Shown: positions 1-4,645 of the stretch, piece after piece
How positions within the stretch are numbered: the first letter of the stretch is position 1
Layout of the letters: every line of letters starts with the position of its first letter
Origin: Thermoplasmata archaeon
GTDB taxonomy: Archaea > Thermoplasmatota > Thermoplasmata > Thermoplasmatales > Thermoplasmataceae
DNA length: 6,996 nt
Assembly (NCBI GenBank): GCA_021790415.1
Contig: JAJYDZ010000086.1
Location: 1-6,996 of the forward strand
Direction: 5' to 3'
Notes under the pieces: model-generated
Seen by the model: the letters and a program-made list of their open reading frames with translations, nothing else
Databases searched by the model: none
Told to the model about the DNA's origin: nothing
Translations under genes and position numbers: made by a program

Positions 1-2
1 CT

Positions 3-179
3 ATCTTCATACTAATACTTAAGTGGGTTTTCTTCAAAGATTATCCAACTGGTGAGTTAAACGCATATATGTTCACAGAATATTATCTGTATCTCAGTTT
101 AGCCGCTGCCTCAATTATTACAAAAAATAAAACTGTCAAAAAATCAGAAAATTTAACTAATGATCTAACTCAACAATAA
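3..179 (+). CDS. 3' end of an unidentified protein, probably membrane-bound (truncated by window edge)
   Basis: The frame starting at base 3 stays open for 58 codons from the window edge to a TAA at 177-179, while the other two plus frames close almost at once. The visible residues begin with a hydrophobic stretch (IFILILKWVFF), then a short charged loop (KDYPTGELN), then a second mostly hydrophobic stretch (YYLYLSLAAASIIT), and end in a lysine- and asparagine-rich polar tail of about 20 residues. This is what the last two membrane segments and cytoplasmic tail of an integral membrane protein look like. T-rich DNA follows the stop, as expected at an archaeal gene end. I do not recognise the family. 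In A+T-rich DNA a 58-codon open frame by chance is unlikely but not impossible. Confidence 0.5.
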   Translation: MFILILKWVFFKDYPTGELNAYMFTEYYLYLSLAAASIITKNKTVKKSENLTNDLTQQ

Positions 180-183
180 TCAC

Positions 184-208
184 TTTTTTGGTGAAAAATT
201 TAATTTTT
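184..208 (+). terminator. Probable oligo-T terminator after the left-edge gene
   Basis: A run of six T (184-189) begins four bases after the stop codon at 177-179, and a second T-rich run follows (to 208). Archaeal RNA polymerase terminates at such U-tracts without needing a strong hairpin. An A+T-only inverted repeat (AAAAATT-t-AATTTTT) between the runs could add weak pairing. The placement supports the partial gene upstream; the function is inferred. Confidence 0.4.
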
Positions 209-312
209 TAAAGAAAAAATATGTGGATTAAAATGGCCATATGTCATATTTGGAATTCTTCATGACCAGAACTCCAAAGATTATGACTGCAAAATAGGAT
301 GATTCATAAACA

Positions 313-341
313 TTAAAATTATATCCTATCATAGGCAAGGT
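313..341 (+). promoter_or_regulatory. Promoter/leader of the 347-1366 gene: AT box, CCTAT-c-ATAGG palindrome and SD
   Basis: An AT-rich TATA-like box (TTAAAATTATAT, 313-324) is followed directly by a perfect palindrome CCTAT-c-ATAGG (325-335), and AAGGT (337-341) lies five bases before the ATG at 347. A third ATAGG half-site is at 294-298. The AAGGT reads as a modest Shine-Dalgarno and supports the chosen start. The box is close to the gene, so the transcript leader would be very short. The palindrome sits where a repressor would block initiation, but no regulator is known. Confidence 0.35.
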
Positions 342-346
342 AATTT

Positions 347-1366
347 ATGATCAGGTACGGAATAGCTGGTATACCATTAACCAGTAAGGGTAGAACTTTT
401 GTGGAATCAGTTGAAGACGCAGCTAATATAGGACTTAATGCTCTGGAGGTTCAATTGCTAAGGGTTAATGTTCAGGAAAATCAAGTTCTTGAATATTCTG
501 GTATGTTGCCAAAAGACATTGAGACATCGATCATTATTGACATTCTTAGGCAGGATGAGAATGGAGCTTATGTGAGTATAGGAAACGATTCTGTTATTCA
601 GGAAGATGATATTGTTCAGGAGCTTTTCTGGAATATGGCTAAGAATTATGATGAACTAAAGGAAGGAGGAGAACTTGCCAAGGAATTGGATGTTCTTCTT
701 TCATTACACGCCCCTTACTATATGGACCTTCTTGAAGGGGGGGAAATTGCAGAAAGTTCTGCCAACCATTTGAAATGGTCTATGATTATAGGTAAGGCCA
801 TGGAAGCAAAGAGGGTAATTACACACACCGGTTTTTATAGGGGAACAAAAAAGAACAGTATGAAGATGGCAACAGCAACATACTCTAATTTTGTAAAGAA
901 ATATGGTCCAGACAAAAACTTTCCATTCCTCGGAGTGGAGACATCTGGAAAACCAGAAATTTTTGGAACGGCGGATGAGGTAATATCTATTGCAAAGCAG
1001 GTTCCAGAAGTAGAACCCATTCTAAATGTTCCGCACACTCATGCCCTCAATGGGGGGAATCTCATCGAGGGAAAAGATTTTAAAAATCTACTTGAAATGT
1101 TTCAGCCTTACGCCAAAGGGGATATGTATCTTGAATATGCAGGTGTTGAATACGACGATACCGGAGAGAGAAAACTCACCGCAATTAAGCACGGAGACCT
1201 CAAATTTGAAACATTTTCCGAAATTTTAATGGATTACGATAAGGATCTGACTCTCATATCATGCTCTCCACTTCTGGAGCATGATGCACAGTACATGAAC
1301 CTTATATTCATGAGGAACTACTACAGACATATGCAGAGAAAATTAGTTCAAAAAAAGGTGGCGTAA
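347..1366 (+). CDS. Endonuclease IV-like TIM-barrel protein (AP endonuclease family 2 fold), divergent metal site
   Basis: A 339-residue soluble protein of the xylose-isomerase-like/endonuclease IV TIM-barrel superfamily. Its start, MIRYGIAGIPL, is typical of an archaeal subfamily often annotated 'endonuclease IV-related'. Endonuclease IV uses three metal ions to cut DNA 5' of abasic sites. Residues matching its ligands include His121 (SLHAPYY), His160 (ITHTGF), Glu198 (GVETSGK), His230 (NVPHTHA) and His282 (IKHGDLKFE). Other positions look changed: Asn227 where endonuclease IV has Asp179, no His near residues 261-263 for His216, Ile280 for Asp229, and Cys306 in SCSP for Glu261. This leaves one site intact and two weakened, so abasic-site cleavage should not be assumed; it may act on another substrate. 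A segment at about residues 40-95 is longer than in bacterial Nfo. AAGGT at 337-341 supports the start. The next gene follows after 3 bp, suggesting one transcript. Family call firm, activity uncertain. Confidence 0.8.
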   Translation: MIRYGIAGIPLTSKGRTFVESVEDAANIGLNALEVQLLRVNVQENQVLEYSGMLPKDIETSIIIDILRQDENGAYVSIGNDSVIQEDDIVQELFWNMAKNYDELKEGGELAKELDVLLSLHAPYYMDLLEGGEIAESSANHLKWSMIIGKAMEAKRVITHTGFYRGTKKNSMKMATATYSNFVKKYGPDKNFPFLGVETSGKPEIFGTADEVISIAKQVPEVEPILNVPHTHALNGGNLIEGKDFKNLLEMFQPYAKGDMYLEYAGVEYDDTGERKLTAIKHGDLKFETFSEILMDYDKDLTLISCSPLLEHDAQYMNLIFMRNYYRHMQRKLVQKKVA

Positions 1367-1369
1367 ACA

Positions 1370-1660
1370 ATGAGAGAATTACCGACAAAGAAAGGAATTG
1401 ATCTGTCAGCGGATTCAATAACAAAAAAAATGAAGGAGGCCTTTGGGCAGGTAACTTCAAAAGATGGAGAATTCATTTCAACTTATCCAGGAATCAAGGA
1501 GATTAGGGTCAAATGTGAAGGAAAGAAATTGTTCATAGAGGTGCAAAACGAGGATAAACCACAAAACCCAGAACAGATATTGAAAGTTTATAACACATTC
1601 CTTGAATCATTAACCGGTCTAAACGCAAAAGAAAGAAAGAAAAAATTAACTAAAATTTAG
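1370..1660 (+). CDS. Small conserved archaeal protein, DUF5611-like
   Basis: A 96-residue basic cytosolic protein with no signal peptide or membrane segment. It resembles the small euryarchaeal family DUF5611 as I recall it: an opening like MRELPTKKGID, a central beta-rich part (residues 34-60, GKKLFIEVQ), and the C-terminal signature FLESLTGLNAKERKKK (about 77-92). The function is unknown and there are no catalytic motifs. The start has a clear Shine-Dalgarno, AGGTGG at 1356-1361, eight bases upstream, inside the end of the preceding TIM-barrel gene. The 3-bp gap suggests co-transcription, so it may be a partner of that protein, but that is only inference from position. The poly-lysine C-terminus is encoded by an A-rich tract that, on the other strand, forms the U-tract downstream of the HTa gene. 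Confidence 0.75.
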   Translation: MRELPTKKGIDLSADSITKKMKEAFGQVTSKDGEFISTYPGIKEIRVKCEGKKLFIEVQNEDKPQNPEQILKVYNTFLESLTGLNAKERKKKLTKI

Positions 1661-1687
1661 TTATTGGATTATTTATATTTTATTTTG
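1647..1687. terminator. Probable bidirectional terminator between convergent genes
   Basis: A near-perfect palindrome, TAACTAAA-a-TTTAGTTA (1647-1663), spans the TAG stop of the DUF5611-like gene. It can fold as a 6-bp stem with a 5-base loop in either transcript. On the plus strand it is followed by T-rich DNA (1664-1687) that lies within the last HTa codons. On the minus strand it is followed by the U-rich complement of the DUF5611 lysine codons (about 1628-1646). Each gene's coding end thus supplies the other's U-tract. Function is inferred from layout. Confidence 0.5.
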
Positions 1688-1938
1688 CTTGATGGTCTGA
1701 AGACAAATTTCTCTTTTGGTGGAACCCTGATTTCCTGTTTTGTCTGGGGGTTCTTTGCCTTTCTCGCCTTCTGTGTCCTTCTCTCAAATATTCCAAACCC
1801 GGCGAGGTTAATTTTGTTCTTCTTGTTTGCCTCGGCTACAATTCTGTCCAGGAAGGTCTTTATAACCTCTCTGGCCTGCTTCTGTGTCGTGCCGGTTTCC
1901 TTGGATACATCTTTCGAGAGTTCGCTTATTCCTACCAT
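1669..1938 (-). CDS. HTa: HTa, HU-like chromatin protein of Thermoplasmatales
   Basis: An 89-residue DNA-binding protein of the bacterial HU/IHF family, nearly the same as Thermoplasma HTa as I remember it (MVGISELSK, the INLAGFGIFERRTQ core at 43-56, NPQTK, FVFR and SSKIKY at the end). The N-terminal helices (3-40) form the dimer body. GFG (47-49) marks the turn into the beta arms, and Asn63-Pro64 is the DNA-intercalating arm tip. HTa replaces archaeal histones in this order; it protects and wraps DNA and was acquired from bacteria. The full length is standard. A strong Shine-Dalgarno (AGGAGGAA, 1945-1952) six bases upstream fixes the start and fits a highly expressed gene. It converges on the DUF5611-like gene with an 8-bp gap and is divergent from the glycosylase gene. 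Identification is very secure. Confidence 0.96.
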   Translation of the reverse strand: MVGISELSKDVSKETGTTQKQAREVIKTFLDRIVAEANKKNKINLAGFGIFERRTQKARKAKNPQTKQEIRVPPKEKFVFRPSSKIKYK

Positions 1939-1944
1939 TTTTGT

Positions 1945-2004
1945 TTCCTCCTACATGATAATATACATACTACTATTAAAATATTTGTATTAGACTATTA
2001 ATAG
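1945..2004 (-). promoter_or_regulatory. HTa promoter region with strong SD, AT box, repeated ACTATTAA and a palindrome
   Basis: Reading on the minus strand from the gene: the SD AGGAGGAA (1945-1952), an AT-rich TATA-like box AAATATTTTAA (1976-1986) placed to start transcription near 1955, and, read on the plus strand, two exact copies of ACTATTAA at 1972-1979 and 1994-2001. The copies are 22 bp apart, about two helical turns. The distal copy overlaps a perfect palindrome, CTATTAATAG (1995-2004). The SD is clear; the promoter and any operator role are inferred. Confidence 0.4.
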
Positions 2005-2056
2005 ACTCCGTAAATTATGCCAAATATTAATTTATCATTATTTGTATAAAAATTCT

Positions 2057-2098
2057 AAATATATATTAGATATATTAATAACCCTGAAATAATAAGGA
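2057..2098 (+). promoter_or_regulatory. Promoter and SD of the endonuclease III-like gene
   Basis: A TATA-like box (AAATATATATTAGA, 2057-2070) lies about 25 bp before a likely transcription start near 2089, giving a leader of roughly 15 bases. That leader contains AAGGA (2094-2098), five bases before the ATG at 2104. The spacing is right for an archaeal promoter, but the whole region is A+T-rich, so the exact box is uncertain. Confidence 0.4.
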
Positions 2099-2103
2099 TT
2101 TGT

Positions 2104-2769
2104 ATGAACTTTCCATCAGAAATTCTGGAGATAGAGCGGGTTTTATTCAACGAATTTGGAGATCTAAAATGGTGGCCTGCAAAAACTCCTGAAGAGGTAT
2201 TGATCGGTGCCATTCTCACACAAAATACTTCATGGAGCAATGTTGAAAAGGCAATCCACAATCTCGCCTCGGAAAATCTTCTTGATCTCAGATCCTTAAG
2301 TAATGCTTCCAGAGAAACAATTTCTTTACTAATTAAACCATCTGGTTTTTACAATCAAAAAACAGAACGATTAATTGGTGTTTCAAAGACTATAACTTCT
2401 GAATTCGGGAGTCTTGAGAATCTTTCTAAACAGGGGATTCAGTTCTGCATTGACTATTTAAGCCCAATGAAAGGTATAGGAAGAGAAACAATGGATTCAA
2501 TTCTCCTATACGCAATGAATTTCCCAAGATTTGTTATCGATAAATATACAACACGATTCATGACAAGATATGGTTTACTAAAAAATCCCAGAGAAATAGG
2601 TAAATTGGAACGTATCACTGATATCCTCAATCACGACATATGGAGACTGAAAAACTTTCATGCTATGATCGTGGAGTTGAGTAAGAATTTTTGTAAATCC
2701 AAACCTGTTTGTGAAAAATGTATTCTGAATAAATCTTGCAATTATTACAAAGATAAAAGTGTCCCATAG
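2104..2769 (+). CDS. Endonuclease III-like HhH-GPD DNA glycosylase with 4Fe-4S motif and Glu in place of the lyase Lys
   Basis: A 221-residue base-excision-repair glycosylase of the HhH-GPD superfamily. The N-terminal part has the marks of the 'endonuclease III domain' subfamily related to Mag[13 protein letters not shown] (23-32), ILTQNTSW (37-44) and KPSGFYNQK (78-86). The helix-hairpin-helix is [10 protein letters not shown] (122-131), and the catalytic aspartate is Asp146 in VIDKYTTR. The lysine that gives E. coli Nth its beta-lyase activity (GRK) is Glu128 here (GRE), so a monofunctional glycosylase, perhaps for alkylated bases, is more likely than true Nth. Cys197, Cys203, Cys206 and Cys212 form C-X5-C-X2-C-X5-C, a 4Fe-4S cluster motif one residue shorter than the C-X6 of Nth. 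AAGGA at 2094-2098 supports the start. The last 25 bp overlap the end of eif2g on the other strand. Substrate is not predictable from sequence alone. Confidence 0.87.
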   Translation: MNFPSEILEIERVLFNEFGDLKWWPAKTPEEVLIGAILTQNTSWSNVEKAIHNLASENLLDLRSLSNASRETISLLIKPSGFYNQKTERLIGVSKTITSEFGSLENLSKQGIQFCIDYLSPMKGIGRETMDSILLYAMNFPRFVIDKYTTRFMTRYGLLKNPREIGKLERITDILNHDIWRLKNFHAMIVELSKNFCKSKPVCEKCILNKSCNYYKDKSVP

Positions 2770-3974
2770 CCAATGAGACGCCATCTGTTATCAATTCTTC
2801 TGGCCAGTGCAACTCTTTCTTTTTCCCTCGCTGCAACTGGATATTTTAGAATAATCTCAGCGGAGCTATCTCTGGCACTTGTAACAAGACCTACGGTGTT
2901 AGAAGTTCCCACTGTAAGCATCAAACTTTCCTTGCTCTTGATTGGCTCAACTTTCATATCTTCAGTAAAACCTACCACTCTTTTGAGAAGATGTGTTTCT
3001 ACTGTTAGATTCATGGTCATTTGAGGCAGTTTTCCAGGTTTCCCTGCTATTCTTCCTGTAAGTGAATCTCCCTTTGTTAAGAAAGGATCCAATTTAGTCC
3101 CCACTGCTGATAATCCACCTGGAATTATTTTCTCATATGAATGGGTACCTGCCATCAAACTTGTAATTTCCGTTAACATGTTTTCCCAAACCTGTTTATT
3201 ACCCTTTGTAAGCTGCAATCCGGGAGTTATTTCAATTTCATCTCCAACTTCAAGACTTCCACTTACAAGAGAACCTCCTATGACTCCACCTTTCAACTCC
3301 GATATACTTGTACCGGGTCTGTTTATATCAAAAGACCTTGCAACGTACATCATTGGATCGGAATCGGCTTTGTGAGGGGGGGTAGGTATAAATTCTTCAA
3401 TGGCTTTGAAAAGAGCATCTATATTCCTGTTATGATACGCACTGACAGGAATTACAGGAGCGTCTTCTGCTATGCTTCCCTTGAGGAAATTCTTTATTTC
3501 TTTATAATTTTCAATTGCCTTTTCTCTTGTTACCAGGTCAATCTTGTTCTGAACAACAACAATATTTTTTATTCCCATTATTTCAATGGCAATTAAGTGT
3601 TCTCTTGTCTGAGGCTGAGGACATTTTTCATTTGCAGCTATTACAAGCAGTGCGCCATCCATTATTGCTGATCCTGATAGCATAGTAGCCATCAATGTTT
3701 CATGACCAGGGGCATCAACAAACGAAACAACTCGCTTCAATTTGCAGCTTTCATCAGTTGAAGTTCTTGAATATTTTTCGTTCCCACTTTCATCTTTGCA
3801 GACATAAATGGGAGTCTCTGCATATCCTAATTTTATGGATATTCCTCTCTTTATCTCTTCAGAATGAATATCGGTTTTGGTACCTGTAAGCGCTCTTGTA
3901 AGGGTACTCTTACCATGGTCAACATGTCCGACCATACCAATATTTACTGTAGGCTGAGGAAGATCCGAAGTCAT
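2745..3974 (-). CDS. eif2g: Translation initiation factor aIF2 subunit gamma
   Basis: A 409-residue GTPase that forms the core of the aIF2 trimer and carries Met-tRNAi to the small ribosomal subunit. GTPase motifs in order: G1 GHVDHGKS (16-23), switch [11 protein letters not shown] (43-52), G3 DAPGH (87-91), G4 NKID (143-146) and G5 SAYH (178-181). Two beta-barrel domains follow (from about 205, [10 protein letters not shown], and from about 316), ending in the family's WRLIGYG (398-404). Length is normal. The zinc-knuckle region between switch I and G3, usually four cysteines in two CXXC pairs, has only Cys59 and Cys77. The start ATG overlaps the S6e stop as TAATG, with TGAGG (3985-3989) ten bases upstream, so translation is probably coupled. 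This gene pair is common in archaea. The 3' end overlaps the glycosylase gene tail to tail. Identification is secure. Confidence 0.97.
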   Translation of the reverse strand: MTSDLPQPTVNIGMVGHVDHGKSTLTRALTGTKTDIHSEEIKRGISIKLGYAETPIYVCKDESGNEKYSRTSTDESCKLKRVVSFVDAPGHETLMATMLSGSAIMDGALLVIAANEKCPQPQTREHLIAIEIMGIKNIVVVQNKIDLVTREKAIENYKEIKNFLKGSIAEDAPVIPVSAYHNRNIDALFKAIEEFIPTPPHKADSDPMMYVARSFDINRPGTSISELKGGVIGGSLVSGSLEVGDEIEITPGLQLTKGNKQVWENMLTEITSLMAGTHSYEKIIPGGLSAVGTKLDPFLTKGDSLTGRIAGKPGKLPQMTMNLTVETHLLKRVVGFTEDMKVEPIKSKESLMLTVGTSNTVGLVTSARDSSAEIILKYPVAAREKERVALARRIDNRWRLIGYGTLLSL

Positions 3975-4354
3975 TAATTCTTTGCCTCAGGTTCATCCAG
4001 GGCCTTCGGGCCATATTGTAAGATAGAAAGATTCAACTGTGATATATCTGATCCGATAAGCGATCCTCTGAAAGTTACTCTCTTTCTAATTCCTTTTTTA
4101 GCCCTTCTTCCCTCTGAATAGGTTACCAGAATTCGCTTCTTTCCTGATGTTGTCAGATCTCTTCTCATGGGAAAGCCATCAATACTTGAGCCACCGGTTA
4201 TCTTGAGCTTGTATCCGGGCATTTCGAAAAAGATTCCATCTATTTCCTCTCCTATCTTTCTGCCTGTCAATATACTCATGTTTTCCGGAGTAACCTCTTT
4301 CTTGTAACTCTTTCCTGTTCTTGGGTCAGCGATTATCGCTACTGAATTTGCCAT
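3974..4354 (-). CDS. rps6e: 30S ribosomal protein S6e
   Basis: A 126-residue archaeal/eukaryotic-type small-subunit ribosomal protein with no bacterial counterpart. Hallmarks: the start [27 protein letters not shown] (31-40), the conserved [14 protein letters not shown] (51-64), the basic RNA-binding stretch [10 protein letters not shown] (83-92), and [15 protein letters not shown] (95-109). Length is normal for archaea; the long phosphorylated C-terminal helix of eukaryotic S6 is absent, as expected. The start is supported by GGGAGT (4365-4370 on the minus strand), ten bases upstream, and by a TATA box about 55 bp upstream of the ATG. It is the first gene of a two-gene operon with eif2g. Identification is secure. 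Confidence 0.97.
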   Translation of the reverse strand: MANSVAIIADPRTGKSYKKEVTPENMSILTGRKIGEEIDGIFFEMPGYKLKITGGSSIDGFPMRRDLTTSGKKRILVTYSEGRRAKKGIRKRVTFRGSLIGSDISQLNLSILQYGPKALDEPEAKN

Positions 4355-4404
4355 ATATCTTTACACTCCCTATTTATGATAGAGTTCCACTAAATCAATA
4401 AATG

Positions 4405-4415
4405 ACTTATAAAGA
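4405..4415 (-). promoter_or_regulatory. TATA box of the rps6e-eif2g operon
   Basis: On the minus strand the sequence reads TCTTTATAAGT, a near-consensus archaeal TATA box. It would place the transcription start about 25 bp downstream, near 4385, giving a leader of about 30 bases that contains the GGGAGT Shine-Dalgarno at 4365-4370. A perfect palindrome, TACGATCGTA (4431-4440), lies 15 bp upstream of the box. Confidence 0.6.
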
Positions 4416-4488
4416 TATCATTTGTGCATTTACGATCGTATATCTTCAAAAAATATCAAAAGTAGTTAACAAAGTATTATTGGCACAA

Positions 4489-4510
4489 AAACGCGATTTT
4501 ATAAGCGTTT
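4489..4510. promoter_or_regulatory. Second TATA box (TTTTATAAG) framed by AAACGC/GCGTTT inverted repeat
   Basis: TTTTATAAG (4497-4505) is a good TATA box on the plus strand and reads as CTTATAAAA on the minus strand. It lies in the 10-base spacer of a perfect 6-bp inverted repeat, AAACGC (4489-4494) and GCGTTT (4505-4510). As a plus-strand promoter it would start RNA near 4525, giving kae1-bud32 a leader of about 120 bases. As a minus-strand promoter it would give rps6e a longer leader. The repeat could be an operator. No RNA gene or larger reading frame is seen between 4525 and 4645. Confidence 0.4.
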
Positions 4511-4633
4511 AATTCCTTTGAGAAGTAAAGAATTTAGCACTATATGTATATCGATATAATAGAAATATTAAGTTGAACAAAATACTTTGGTGTGTAACAT
4601 ATTAATTAAGGCAGAATATCATGGAACGGAAAG

Positions 4634-4640
4634 AGAAGGA
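4634..4640 (+). promoter_or_regulatory. Shine-Dalgarno that selects the TTG start of kae1-bud32
   Basis: AGAAGGA lies five bases before the TTG at 4646. No in-frame ATG exists nearby upstream, and the protein needs to begin MNVLGIEG to match Kae1, so this site decides the start. An ATG at 4621 is out of frame. Confidence 0.6.
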
Positions 4641-4645
4641 TTTCA

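Noticed and set aside
1664..1993. Hydrophobic 109-codon plus-strand reading frame resembling a small membrane protein
   Set aside because: It lies antisense over the certain HTa gene; its hydrophobic look is the complement of a lysine- and glutamate-rich protein, and it has no ribosome-binding site or family match.
2058..2080. TATATTAGATATATTA-type short tandem repeat as a functional element
   Set aside because: Simple A+T repetition is expected in a promoter of this composition and is better explained as the TATA region.
2055..2261. Minus-strand 68-codon frame over the glycosylase start
   Set aside because: It covers the 5' end of a recognised gene and its promoter and has no supporting signals.
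2773..3889. Plus-strand reading frames inside eif2g
   Set aside because: They are the antisense of a full-length, intact aIF2 gamma gene and have no promoter or family signal.
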